From NCBI RefSeq assembly GCF_019904175.1, contig NZ_CP061913.1:1488001-1552000 (forward strand): a DNA stretch of 64,000 bases. Direction: 5' to 3'. A program made the translations under genes and the position numbers. This DNA comes from Dactylosporangium vinaceum. GTDB taxonomy: Bacteria > Actinomycetota > Actinomycetes > Mycobacteriales > Micromonosporaceae. Numbering within the stretch: the first letter of the stretch is position 1; every line of letters starts with the position of its first letter. This document shows positions 1 through 7,802 of the stretch, one piece after another. The notes under the pieces are model-generated. The model saw nothing but the letters and a program-made list of their open reading frames with translations, was not told the DNA's origin and did no database searches.

Positions 1-878
1 CCGTCGACCTGATAGGCGATCGGTTTGGCGGCGGTCAGCGTGAAACCCGGCAGATCGTGCAGGCGCAGGACCTGCTTTCCTTTCGGCTCCCGGCGGGCGG
101 ACAGCAGCTGCGACACGGTGCGCGCCGTGCCGGCCACCGGCAACTCCCGGAGCCCGAGCGCATCGAGGCCCGTGTCGAACGAGGCGCGCGGATTCGGATT
201 GACCGGCCGCTCACCGATGTACGTCCACGGTGCCGTGTTCTGTACCAGCATCCACGTTAGCCCGGTCGTGGCCGGTTCGCCCGGTAACTGGATCGTGAGT
301 AGCGGCACGCGCCGATTGGTGACGGCGAACTGCGCCGAGAATGCGCGCAGATAGAGCAGGGGAGTGGACGTCGAACCCTTGTGCCGGAACTGATCGACCC
401 GGCGCACGACCTCCGCGTCCAGGCCCAGCCCCGCACAAAAGGTGAAATAGCGGTCATCGGCGCGGCCGAGCCCGATCAGCCGCTCGCGGCGGTCCCGCAG
501 CGCCTCGAGGATGGCGCCGGTCCCCTCGGCCCAGTCGCTGGGCAGTCCGAGCGCCCGGGCGAACACGTTGGTGGAGCCGCCCGGCACGACGGCGAGGGCC
601 GGGCGCTCGTGGGCGCGGTCCGCGGCGGGCCCCTCGTCGAAGGTCATCAAGCCGTTGACGGCCTCGTTGACGGTGCCGTCGCCGCCGAGCGTGACGACGA
701 GGTCCAGGCCCTCGCGGGCCGCGTCGCGGGCCAGGTCGGAGGCGTGACCGCGGCGCTGGGTGTAGGCGACATCGAGATCGACCTGGCTGCGCAGAGCCCG
801 CACCAGGATGTCCCGCCCGCGTTCGGTGGTGGTCGTCGCGTTCGGGTTGACCACCAGGAGGGCTCGCACGCGCAGCAC
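1..878 (-). CDS. Diacylglycerol kinase-family lipid kinase (3' end outside window)
   Basis: Catalytic domain of the DAGK/YegS/sphingosine kinase family, which phosphorylates a lipid hydroxyl with ATP. The N-terminus reads V-N-P-N-A (phosphate-loop strand). The nucleotide-binding motif GGDGTVNEAVNG begins at about residue 65, and the P-G-G-S-T-N-V-F-A-R-A-L segment follows, both hallmarks of the family. The reading frame is open to position 1, so the C-terminus is missing here. Two GTG starts lie close together (878 and 869); neither has a convincing ribosome-binding site, so the exact start is uncertain. Substrate (diacylglycerol or another lipid) cannot be told from sequence. Confidence 0.85.
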   Translation of the reverse strand, partial: MLRVRALLVVNPNATTTTERGRDILVRALRSQVDLDVAYTQRRGHASDLARDAAREGLDLVVTLGGDGTVNEAVNGLMTFDEGPAADRAHERPALAVVPGGSTNVFARALGLPSDWAEGTGAILEALRDRRERLIGLGRADDRYFTFCAGLGLDAEVVRRVDQFRHKGSTSTPLLYLRAFSAQFAVTNRRVPLLTIQLPGEPATTGLTWMLVQNTAPWTYIGERPVNPNPRASFDTGLDALGLRELPVAGTARTVSQLLSARREPKGKQVLRLHDLPGFTLTAAKPIAYQVD

Positions 879-941
879 TGTACCCGCATCCGCGCGCGAT
901 AAGGTGGGACCCGCACAACCGGAGAACGGAAGGATGCGCAG

Positions 942-1337
942 GTGAGCGGGTCGCAAGCCCCTGAGCGGACCCCGGCGACCCTGCGCTGGGCGGTGCGTCT
1001 GCTGCTGGTGGAAGGCGCGGGCCTGGCCGCGGTGACGCTGTGGCTGATCTACCTGGACCTCACGTCGGACGCCGCCTCGGTGCCGGGGGCCGTCTCGGTG
1101 ACGGTGTACCTCGCGCTCATGACCGTGTGCTTCCTGGGCGTCGGGCTCGCGCTGCAGCGCCGGCGCCGATGGGCCCGGGGCCCGGGCATCGTGGTGTCGA
1201 TGCTGCAGATGCCGATCGGCCTCACGATGATGCAGACCGGGTCGGTGTACCTCGGCGCGCCCCTCTTCGTCCTCGGCCTGATCGGCGCCGTGCTCCTGTT
1301 CGCGCCCTCGACGCGCATCGCTCTCGGTGTTCGTTAG
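942..1337 (+). CDS. Small integral membrane protein, four predicted helices
   Basis: A 131-residue hydrophobic protein starting with GTG. Four membrane segments are apparent: about residues 15-40, 48-70, 82-100 and 104-122, with an Arg-rich cytoplasmic loop (QRRRRWARG) between the second and third. This resembles small actinobacterial membrane proteins of unknown role. It is divergent from the lipid kinase gene (63 bp apart), so they probably share a regulatory region. No catalytic motif is visible and I do not assign a function. Confidence 0.7.
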   Translation: MSGSQAPERTPATLRWAVRLLLVEGAGLAAVTLWLIYLDLTSDAASVPGAVSVTVYLALMTVCFLGVGLALQRRRRWARGPGIVVSMLQMPIGLTMMQTGSVYLGAPLFVLGLIGAVLLFAPSTRIALGVR

Positions 1338-1403
1338 ATAGACGGCGGTGCTCCCGGCGCTCGCCGGGCGGACATCGCCTGCGCACCTGGTACAGCGTTT
1401 CGT

Positions 1404-1435
1404 GTCGCACAGATGGTCCGTTATCTCTGTGTGAC
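1404..1435. promoter_or_regulatory. Inverted repeat, candidate operator for the GntR regulator
   Basis: GTCGCACAGA (1404-1413) and TCTGTGTGAC (1426-1435) are arms matching at 9 of 10 positions around a 12-base centre. The site lies about 40 bp before the GntR-family start at 1475, where an autoregulatory operator is expected. Binding is inferred. Confidence 0.4.
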
Positions 1436-1474
1436 GGGTCCGCAATCGGTTTCGGTGCTCTACGCTCGGTGGTC

Positions 1475-2176
1475 GTGACGGTCGCTCCCGCATATCAGGT
1501 CCTAGCCGAGCGCATCCGCGACGACATCATGTCGGGTGTGCTGCGCCCTGGGGAGCGTCTGCCCACCGAACCGCAGCTCTGTGAGCAGTCGGGCCTGAGC
1601 CGCTCGACCGTCCGCGAGGCGCTGCGCCTGCTCAGCAGCCAGCACCTGATCGTCACCATGCGCGGGGTCAACGGCGGCAGCTTCGTCGCCGAGCCCGACG
1701 CGAGCGCCCTCGGCGCGACGCTCTCCGACGGCGTCGGCCTGCTGCTGGCCAGCGGCGCGGTGACCGGCGACGACTTCCTCGAGGTCCGGCGGATGCTGGA
1801 GGTGCCGGCCGCGGGCCTGGCCGCCGCCCGCCGCGAGGCCCACCACCTGGCCGAGCTCGAGCGGGCGATGTTCGACCCGGAGCACGACGACCTGGCCCGG
1901 CGCATCGAGGCGCACGCGGCGTTCCATCTGACGATCGCCGCGGCCAGCGGCAACTCGCTGCTCAGCCTGGTCGTCCGCCCGCTCTACAGCCTGGCCAACC
2001 GCGACGCCGTCGAGCGGGCCGCCCGCCCGCCGTTCTGGCACGCCGTCGACCGCGACCACCGGGCGCTGCTCGGGGCGATCCGGGCGCAGGACGTGGCGCG
2101 GGCGATGGAGCTGGCCCGGCAGCACATCGACAACATCCGCCCGGCCGAGCACATGAACGTCGTGGCCGGGGTCTGA
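1475..2176 (+). CDS. FadR-subfamily GntR transcriptional regulator
   Basis: A 233-residue DNA-binding regulator. The N-terminal winged helix-turn-helix (about residues 8-70) carries the GntR signature G-E-R-L-P-T-E-P-Q-L and S-R-S-T-V-R-E-A-L-R-L-L. The C-terminal all-helical FCD ligand-binding domain (about 90-220) has the metal/ligand residue pattern (R-R-M-L-E, H-A-A-F-H, H-R-A-L-L-G-A-I, with a final A-R-Q-H) typical of FadR/PdhR-like proteins that sense small carboxylic acids. GTG at 1475 is chosen because it places the domain at the usual distance; GTG 1469 is an alternative. No metabolic operon is attached downstream, so the target and ligand are unknown. Confidence 0.85.
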   Translation: MTVAPAYQVLAERIRDDIMSGVLRPGERLPTEPQLCEQSGLSRSTVREALRLLSSQHLIVTMRGVNGGSFVAEPDASALGATLSDGVGLLLASGAVTGDDFLEVRRMLEVPAAGLAAARREAHHLAELERAMFDPEHDDLARRIEAHAAFHLTIAAASGNSLLSLVVRPLYSLANRDAVERAARPPFWHAVDRDHRALLGAIRAQDVARAMELARQHIDNIRPAEHMNVVAGV

Positions 2177-2189
2177 CCGGCCGGCCGGA

Positions 2190-2618
2190 TCAGGTCGGGC
2201 GCCGCTTCGTCAGGCGGATGCCCGCCTGGTGCGCGTCCACCGTGGCCGACACCTCGTCGGCGAGGGCGCTGAGCACCTGCCAGGCGAACGACTCGCCCCC
2301 GGGCAGGCGCTCGTCCGCGGAGCCGAGGGGCACCGTCGTGTACACCGTCAGCGCGTCGCTCGTCACGGTGAACCGGCAGGACAGCTCCACGGTGTCACCC
2401 AGCTGCGGGGTGTCCGCGGCGACGGCGAGCAGCATCGCGCACGCCTCGTCCACCGCGATCCGCAGGTCCTCGATCTCGTCCAGGGTGAACTGCAGGCGCG
2501 CGGCCAGGCCGGCCGTGGCCGTGCGCAGGACGCCGAGGTATGCGGGCGACGCCGGCACGGCCAGCAGCACCACGTCGTCCCCGTCGGAACCGGACCTCTT
2601 CGGAACCACCTGAGTCAC
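2190..2618 (-). CDS. RsbW-like anti-sigma regulatory factor, degenerate ATP site
   Basis: A 142-residue protein with the HATPase_c_2 fold seen in anti-sigma factor kinases such as RsbW/SpoIIAB. The helix reading I-A-V-D-E-A-C-A-M-L-L corresponds to the N-box, normally E-A-x-x-N; here the Mg/ATP-binding Asn position is Met. A clear DxGxG box is also missing. Such proteins normally hold a sigma-B/F factor inactive, but no sigma factor or anti-anti-sigma gene is adjacent. It ends 13 bp from the convergent GntR gene. Family membership is supported; kinase activity is doubtful. Confidence 0.7.
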   Translation of the reverse strand: MTQVVPKRSGSDGDDVVLLAVPASPAYLGVLRTATAGLAARLQFTLDEIEDLRIAVDEACAMLLAVAADTPQLGDTVELSCRFTVTSDALTVYTTVPLGSADERLPGGESFAWQVLSALADEVSATVDAHQAGIRLTKRRPT

Positions 2619-2644
2619 GAAATCGAACCCCCTCGCCCGCGACT

Positions 2645-3130
2645 CTACGACGTCGAAGCACCTGCTGCCGCGGCGAGTGCTTCCAGCGGCGCGCCGGTGA
2701 GCCGATAGGGCAGCCAGTCACGCTTGTGGGCGGCCCCGAGGTGCTCGTAGAAGGCGCGGGCCGGGTTCCAGTCCAGCACCGCCCACTCCAGGCGCCGGTA
2801 GCCGTGGGCGACGCAGTGCGCGGCGAGCGCGGCGAGCAGCGCCTTGCCCGCGCCGGTACCGCGGGCGGCGGGGCGCACGTACAGGTCCTCGAGGTACACG
2901 CCGTGCGTGCCCTCCCAGGTGGAGTACGTCAGGAACCACAGCGCCATCCCGGCCGCCCTCCCGTCCTGCTCCGCGACGTGGCAGAACACGGCGGGGGCGG
3001 GGCCGAAGAGCGAGGCGTGCAGCTGCGCCGGTGTCAGGTGGCACTCGTCGCGGGCCTGCTCGAACTCGGCCAGCTCGTAGACCATCGCGACGAGCTCGGG
3101 CACATCCTCGGGTGCGGCGGGACGGATCAT
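2645..3130 (-). CDS. GNAT N-acetyltransferase, spermidine/spermine acetyltransferase-like
   Basis: A 161-residue GNAT enzyme. It begins M-I-R-P-A-A-P-E-D-V at an ATG (3128-3130). The acetyl-CoA pyrophosphate loop is V-R-P-A-A-R-G-T-G-A-G-K-A-L-L (about 95-110), preceded by the strand G-V-Y-L-E-D-L-Y-V, and followed by W-N-P-A-R-A-F-Y-E-H-L-G-A, the usual fourth motif. The Y-L-E-D-L-Y-V strand is typical of the diamine acetyltransferase-like branch. It lies downstream of sodN in the same direction but a strong hairpin separates them, so it is probably transcribed independently or by read-through. Confidence 0.85.
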   Translation of the reverse strand: MIRPAAPEDVPELVAMVYELAEFEQARDECHLTPAQLHASLFGPAPAVFCHVAEQDGRAAGMALWFLTYSTWEGTHGVYLEDLYVRPAARGTGAGKALLAALAAHCVAHGYRRLEWAVLDWNPARAFYEHLGAAHKRDWLPYRLTGAPLEALAAAAGASTS

Positions 3131-3142
3131 GGGCAAAAGTTT

Positions 3143-3170
3143 CCCCCACCCCGCTGGTGCGGGATGGGGG
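3143..3170 (-). terminator. Rho-independent terminator after sodN
   Basis: CCCCCACCCCGC (3143-3154) and GCGGGATGGGGG (3159-3170) pair at 11 of 12 positions around a four-base loop. Read on the minus strand the hairpin is followed by AAACTTTTG, a short T-rich tract. It sits 20 bp beyond the sodN stop codon. Confidence 0.75.
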
Positions 3171-3189
3171 AGGGTGCGATGCCGCAGGC

Positions 3190-3594
3190 TCAGGCCTGCT
3201 TGGTCTCCCAGAAGATCTTCGCGATCTCGTCGATCTTCGCCAGGAGCTGCTCGGCGACGGCCGGGTCCGCGGAGCCCTTGGCGCCGGAAGCGCCCGCGAG
3301 CTTCGTGGCCTCGTTGAACAGGCCGTGCAGCTGCGGGTACTTCTCGAAGTGCGGCGGCTTGAAGTAGTCGGTCCACAGCACCCACAGGTGGTGCTTGACC
3401 AGCTCGCTGCGCTGTTCCTTGATGATGAGGGCACGCGTGCGGAACGCGGGGTCCTCGTTGGCCTGATACTTCTCGGAGATTGCCTTGACGGACTCGGCCT
3501 CGATTCGGGCCTGCGCCGGGTCATAGACACCACACGGCAGGTCGCAGTGGGCGCTCACCACAGTGCGCGGGGTGAATAGCCGCGACAGTCGCAT
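3190..3594 (-). CDS. sodN: Nickel superoxide dismutase
   Basis: Disproportionates superoxide in the cytoplasm using a nickel centre. The precursor is 134 residues. After a 15-residue propeptide the sequence HCDLPCGVYDPAQ begins at His16; this is the nickel hook, with the His amino-terminus and the two Cys thiols (17 and 21) as ligands. The rest forms the four-helix bundle and has the normal length for the family. GGAGGG stands 4 bases before the ATG at 3594. The enzyme is inactive until the propeptide is cut off, and the protease gene for this (sodX) is divergent 69 bp away. The shared intergenic stretch probably carries both promoters; a Nur (nickel repressor) site is plausible from Streptomyces but I cannot identify one with confidence. 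Confidence 0.97.
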   Translation of the reverse strand: MRLSRLFTPRTVVSAHCDLPCGVYDPAQARIEAESVKAISEKYQANEDPAFRTRALIIKEQRSELVKHHLWVLWTDYFKPPHFEKYPQLHGLFNEATKLAGASGAKGSADPAVAEQLLAKIDEIAKIFWETKQA

Positions 3595-3663
3595 CGAACC
3601 CTCCAGGGTGATTTGCGATGATCCTCAGTACTGACCCTACTCCTGTCCAAGTTCGGGGATTTC

Positions 3664-3978
3664 ATGCGGCTGCCGTGGTTTGCGGCACTCGTGTCCGGGC
3701 CGTCCATGGTGCCGGCGCTGCGCTCCGGCGATCGCATCCTGGTGCGCCGCACGAGCACGGCGGAGCCGGGCGACGTGGTGGTCGCCGAGTTTCGCAGCCG
3801 GCCCGGTCTGCTGGTGGTCAAACGGGTCGAGCGAGCCGACGGGGACGGCTGGTGGGTGGTCGGCGACAACCCGTTCGGCAGCGACGATTCGATGCGGTAC
3901 GGTCGCGCGGACATCATCGGGCGTGTGACATTTCGCTGGTGGCCACAACCGGTGCGCCTGCGCCGCGCCCCACGCTAA
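3664..3978 (+). CDS. sodX: Nickel-SOD maturation protease (signal peptidase-like)
   Basis: A short S26 (LexA/signal peptidase) fold serine protease of 104 residues. The nucleophile motif G-P-S-M-V-P-A-L places Ser at residue 14 and the general-base Lys is in L-L-V-V-K-R-V-E. The box G-D-N-P-F-G-S-D-D-S near residues 69-78 matches the conserved signal peptidase box E. There is no transmembrane anchor, as expected for the cytoplasmic enzyme that removes the SodN propeptide. Its divergent pairing with sodN is the standard actinobacterial arrangement and settles the assignment. Confidence 0.92.
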   Translation: MRLPWFAALVSGPSMVPALRSGDRILVRRTSTAEPGDVVVAEFRSRPGLLVVKRVERADGDGWWVVGDNPFGSDDSMRYGRADIIGRVTFRWWPQPVRLRRAPR

Positions 3979-4085
3979 GGTGATGCGGATACGGGAGACC
4001 CCCGGGCCGCATTTCGCAATTCTTTCGCGCTTTCACCCGCGCCGCGCGTCCTCCCTGTATGACAAGCCGTGGCAAAGGAGCCCCC

Positions 4086-5267
4086 GTGCTTACATCCGTG
4101 TCCGATTCTGTTGCAGATCCCGTCTTCGAGCTGCACAGCGGCGGCAAACTCTCGGTGCAGTCGACGGTCCCGCTGGCCACCCGCGAGGACCTTTCCCTGG
4201 CGTACACCCCCGGCGTCGCCCGCGTCTGCGAGGCCATCGCCGCCGACGAGTCGCTCGTGCACTCCCTCACCTGGGTCGGCAAGGCCGTCGCCGTCGTCAC
4301 CGACGGCTCGGCGGTGCTGGGCCTGGGCAACATCGGCCCGCGCGCGGCGATGCCGGTCATGGAGGGCAAGGCCGTGTTGTTCAAGCAGTTCGGCGGCGTG
4401 GACGCGGTGCCGATCTGCCTCGACACCCAGGACCCCGACGAGATCGTGCGGATCGTGACAGCGCTGGCGCCGTCCTTCGGCGGCATCAACCTGGAGGACA
4501 TCTCGGCGCCGCGCTGCTTCGACATCGAGCGGCGGCTGGAGGCGGCGCTGCCGATCCCGGTCTTCCACGACGACCAGCACGGCACCGCGATCGTGGTCCT
4601 GGCCGCCCTGCGCAACGCCTGCCGGGTGCTCGGCCGCGGCCTGGGCGACCTGCGCATCGTGGTCAGCGGCGCGGGCGCGGCCGGCGTCGCGGTGACCCGG
4701 ATGCTGATCAGCGGCGGCGCCGACGCGGGCGAGATCATCGTCCTGGACTCCCGCGGCTGCCTGCACGGCGGCCGCACCGACCTCAACCCGGCCAAGGCCG
4801 CGCTCGCCGCGGACACCAACGCCGGCGGCGTGACCGGCGACATCGCCTCGGCCCTGCGCGGCGCCGACGTCCTCATCGGCGTCTCCGGCGGCACGATCGG
4901 CGAGGCCGCCCTGGCCGGCATGGCCCCCGACGGCGCCATCTTCGCCCTGGCCAATCCGACGCCCGAGGTCCACCCCGAGATCGCGGCGCGCTACGCCGGC
5001 GTCGTGGCCACCGGCCGCAGCGACTTCCCGAACCAGATCAACAACGTGCTGGCCTTCCCCGGCATCTTCCGCGGCGCACTCGAGGCCGGCGCGACCCGGA
5101 TCACCGACGGCATGAAGGTCGCCGCGGCCGCGGCCATCGCGGCCGTCCTCAGCCCGGGTGAGCTCGCCCCGGACACGATCGTGCCGAGCGCGCTCGACCC
5201 CCGGGTGGCCCCGGCGGTGGCGGCCGCTGTCGCCGAGGCGGCCCGCCGCGACGGCGCCATCCGTTAA
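4086..5267 (+). CDS. NAD(P)-dependent malic enzyme
   Basis: Oxidatively decarboxylates malate to pyruvate. The 393-residue protein has the N-terminal malic domain (S-L-A-Y-T-P-G-V-A near residue 33; [16 protein letters not shown] with catalytic metal ligands) and a C-terminal Rossmann domain starting [10 protein letters not shown]. It is the short prokaryotic form without the phosphotransacetylase domain. I chose GTG 4086 because AAAGGAG stands 5 bases before it; the in-frame ATG at 4059 has no such site. It stands alone, 20 bp ahead of an oxidoreductase gene, with which it may be co-transcribed. Cofactor preference is not decidable from the motif alone. Confidence 0.93.
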   Translation: MLTSVSDSVADPVFELHSGGKLSVQSTVPLATREDLSLAYTPGVARVCEAIAADESLVHSLTWVGKAVAVVTDGSAVLGLGNIGPRAAMPVMEGKAVLFKQFGGVDAVPICLDTQDPDEIVRIVTALAPSFGGINLEDISAPRCFDIERRLEAALPIPVFHDDQHGTAIVVLAALRNACRVLGRGLGDLRIVVSGAGAAGVAVTRMLISGGADAGEIIVLDSRGCLHGGRTDLNPAKAALAADTNAGGVTGDIASALRGADVLIGVSGGTIGEAALAGMAPDGAIFALANPTPEVHPEIAARYAGVVATGRSDFPNQINNVLAFPGIFRGALEAGATRITDGMKVAAAAAIAAVLSPGELAPDTIVPSALDPRVAPAVAAAVAEAARRDGAIR

Positions 5268-5287
5268 CGAGCATTAAGGTCACGGAT

Positions 5288-6232
5288 ATGCGTGCCGCAT
5301 TCGCAACCGCGTTCAACGATGCCGACCCGCTTTCCGTGCTCGAGGTCGGCGAGGCCCCGGAGCCGGCGCCCCAGGACGGCTGGGCCGTGGTGGACGTGCG
5401 CGCCAGCGCGCTGAACCACCACGACCTGTGGTCCCTGCGCGGCGTCGGCCTCCGGGCGGAGCAGCTGCCGATGATCCTCGGCTGCGACGCCGCCGGCATC
5501 GGCCCGGACGGCGCCGAGGTCGTGGTGTACCCGGTCGTCTACACCGACAAGGGCGCCTTCTCGATCCTGTCCGAGTACTACCCCGGGACTGTCGCCGAGC
5601 GCGTCACCGTCCCCGCGTACAACCTGGTCCCCAAGCCCGTCGAGCTCAGCTTCGCCGAGGCCGCCTGCCTGCCCACGGCCTGGCTGACGGCCTATCGGAT
5701 GCTCACCACCAAGGGCCGGCTGGAGTCCGACGGCGCCGTGCTCGTGCAGGGCGCGGGCGGCGGCGTGGCCACGGCCGCGGTGCTGCTCGGCCGGGCGCTG
5801 GGGGCCCGGGTGTACGCCACCAGCCGCGACGCCGCCAAACGGGAGCGGATCGCGGCCCTGGGCGCCACCGCGTTCGAGCCGGGCTCCCGGCTGCCCGAGC
5901 GCGTGGACGTGGTCATCGAGACGGTCGGCGAGGCGACGTTCGAGCACTCGATGAAGTCGACGAAGACCGGCGGCCGGATCGTGGTCTCCGGCGCGACGAG
6001 CGGCCACCTGCCGAAGGTGGACCTGCGCCGGGTCTTCGCCCTGCAGCTGGAGATCCTCGGCACCAGCATGGGCACGCCGGAGGAGCTGGCCGCCCTGATG
6101 GAGCTGCTGGCCCGCACCGGCATCCGCCCGGTCATCGACTCGGTGGTCCCGTTCTCCGAGGCCCGCAAGGCGTTCGAGCTGCTGCACTCGGGCGACGTGT
6201 TCGGCAAGGTGGTCCTCGACCACACCGCCTGA
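5288..6232 (+). CDS. Zinc-binding-type alcohol dehydrogenase / quinone oxidoreductase family protein
   Basis: A 314-residue MDR-superfamily oxidoreductase. The GroES-like N-terminal half contains A-L-N-H-H-D-L-W and G-C-D-A-A-G-I-G; the Rossmann half contains the NADPH-binding G-A-G-G-G-V-A-T-A-A near residue 155. The structural-zinc cysteine cluster of alcohol dehydrogenases is absent, which points to the quinone oxidoreductase/enoyl reductase branch. Starts with ATG 20 bp after the malic enzyme stop, so probably in one transcript. Substrate unknown. Confidence 0.85.
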   Translation: MRAAFATAFNDADPLSVLEVGEAPEPAPQDGWAVVDVRASALNHHDLWSLRGVGLRAEQLPMILGCDAAGIGPDGAEVVVYPVVYTDKGAFSILSEYYPGTVAERVTVPAYNLVPKPVELSFAEAACLPTAWLTAYRMLTTKGRLESDGAVLVQGAGGGVATAAVLLGRALGARVYATSRDAAKRERIAALGATAFEPGSRLPERVDVVIETVGEATFEHSMKSTKTGGRIVVSGATSGHLPKVDLRRVFALQLEILGTSMGTPEELAALMELLARTGIRPVIDSVVPFSEARKAFELLHSGDVFGKVVLDHTA

Positions 6233-6236
6233 TCCG

Positions 6237-7124
6237 CTACAGGTGGGCGTCGAGCTGCGCGGTCGGAGTGAACGCCGACCGCGCGGCCGCGTCGCCGTAG
6301 AGCTCGAGGCGCAGGAACTTCAGCACGGCGCCCGTCGCCGCCGGCCGCTCGAACGGCGCGTTGTGGTCGCCGCCGGGGATGGTCAGCATCGCCTTGGACC
6401 ACGGCACCAGGTCGTAGGTGCTCCGGCCGCTCGCATAGGGCACCAGCTGGTCGGCGTCGCCGTGGACGAAGAACAGTGCGGCCGGGGTACCGCTGAAAGC
6501 CGTGCCGACACCGAGGCCGCTCCCGGCCAGGATCACCCCCGCCCGCAGACGGGCGTCGCGAGCCGCCGTGAACAGGCCCACGGTCGTGATCGCCCCCGCC
6601 GAGTGGCCGGCCGCGGCCAGCCGGTCGGCATCGATGCGCTTGCCGAGCGGCCCGGCCAGCACCTGGGACAGCACGAAGCCGGCGTCGGCCGGCTGGTTGA
6701 GCACGTCGTACACGTCGAACTTCGCCGCACCCCGGGTCGTGTTGGGGTAGGCCGGGGCGATGACGACGAACCCCGCGCCGGCCCAGCTCTTCAGCAGCGG
6801 CGCGAACGCCTCCGGCGACCCGTTGAGGCCGTGGCTGAACAGGACGGCGGGGTAGCGCCCGGCCCGGTCCGGCGTCCACACGATCGTCCGCAGCGTCCTC
6901 CCTTCGCGCCTGTACGTCACCTCCTGCGACGACACCGACAGCCCGGACGGCGGCAGGGCCAGGGGCGCCGGCAGCTGGACCGCAGCCAGCTGCGTGACGA
7001 CCGACGGCGCGACTGACGCAGCGACCGCCGGCGAGGTGGCCGGGGCCGGCGCGGTCCGGGCCGGCGCCGGGGTGGAGCAGCCGGTCAGGGCGACCAGACA
7101 GGCGGCGACGAGCAGCAGGCGCAT
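6237..7124 (-). CDS. Secreted lipoprotein, chlorophyllase/PAF-acetylhydrolase-like alpha/beta hydrolase
   Basis: A 295-residue lipoprotein: signal peptide ending in the lipobox L-T-G-C (Cys16), an Ala/Pro/Thr linker, then an alpha/beta hydrolase. The oxyanion region is F-S-H-G-L-N-G-S, the nucleophile elbow A-A-G-H-S-A-G-A, the acid region F-F-V-H-G-D-A-D, and the catalytic His in G-G-D-H-N-A-P. This arrangement is that of the chlorophyllase / platelet-activating-factor acetylhydrolase group, probably acting on an ester outside the membrane. It ends 4 bp from the convergent oxidoreductase gene. A paralogue lies at 9434-10492. Confidence 0.85.
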   Translation of the reverse strand: MRLLLVAACLVALTGCSTPAPARTAPAPATSPAVAASVAPSVVTQLAAVQLPAPLALPPSGLSVSSQEVTYRREGRTLRTIVWTPDRAGRYPAVLFSHGLNGSPEAFAPLLKSWAGAGFVVIAPAYPNTTRGAAKFDVYDVLNQPADAGFVLSQVLAGPLGKRIDADRLAAAGHSAGAITTVGLFTAARDARLRAGVILAGSGLGVGTAFSGTPAALFFVHGDADQLVPYASGRSTYDLVPWSKAMLTIPGGDHNAPFERPAATGAVLKFLRLELYGDAAARSAFTPTAQLDAHL

Positions 7125-7178
7125 GGCATCAACGGTACGAGCTTCCGCAGCGGACGATTTGCGGCTACCTTCCGGCCC

Positions 7179-7802
7179 ATGAGAGTCGTCTTCCGGGCGC
7201 TCACCGCGCTCTCGGCGGTGAGCGGGATCGTCGCCCTGATGGTGTGGAACCACGGGGATCTCACGTCGTTCGTGTACTTCACCGTGCAGAGCGCGCTCAT
7301 CATCGCGGCGGTCTCGGTCGTCGCCGTGCTCCGCGAGGTCCCGGCCTGGATCCGCGGGGCGGCGACGCTCTACAGCTGCATCACCGGCATCGTGTACCAC
7401 GCGCTGCTGGCCAACCCGTCGAGCCCGTTCTACCAGGTCGACGAGGGTGCGCATGCGCTGCACAACCTGCTGCTGCACACGGTGACGCCGATCCTGGCCG
7501 CCGTCACCTGGCTGATCATCGAGCGCGAGCGGGTGCGCTGGTGGTATGCGGCGGCGTGGCTCGCGTACCCCCTGGCGTACCTGGTGTTCGCGCTGGTCCG
7601 CGGGGCGTTCGTGCACGAGTACCCGTACCCGTTCATCGACCTGAACAAGCTCGGCGCGCTCGGCGTGACCGAGACCTCGCTCGGCTTCACCGTCGCGTTC
7701 TTCCTGCTCGGGCTGCTGCTGATCGGCGTCGGGGTGGGGCTGCGGCGGGTGCTGACCCGCTCAGACCAGGACGCCCGGGTTGAGGATCCCGCCGGGGTCT
7801 AA
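7179..7802 (+). CDS. Pr6Pr family integral membrane protein
   Basis: A 207-residue protein with about six membrane helices (roughly residues 5-22, 30-50, 58-75, 95-113, 122-140 and 165-190). The loop D-E-G-A-H-A-L-H-N-L-L-L-H-T-V-T-P and the polar T-S-F-V-Y-F-T-V-Q segment are the conserved features of Pr6Pr (FAR-17a/AIG1-like) proteins, some of which are Thr/His hydrolases of lipid esters in eukaryotes. Function in bacteria is unknown. The last 42 bases overlap the 3' end of the convergent FAD-linked oxidase gene. Confidence 0.8.
   Translation: MRVVFRALTALSAVSGIVALMVWNHGDLTSFVYFTVQSALIIAAVSVVAVLREVPAWIRGAATLYSCITGIVYHALLANPSSPFYQVDEGAHALHNLLLHTVTPILAAVTWLIIERERVRWWYAAAWLAYPLAYLVFALVRGAFVHEYPYPFIDLNKLGALGVTETSLGFTVAFFLLGLLLIGVGVGLRRVLTRSDQDARVEDPAGV

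Noticed and set aside
2190..2618. Assignment as a functional RsbW sigma-B antagonist
   Set aside because: The key Asn of the N-box is absent and no partner genes are adjacent.
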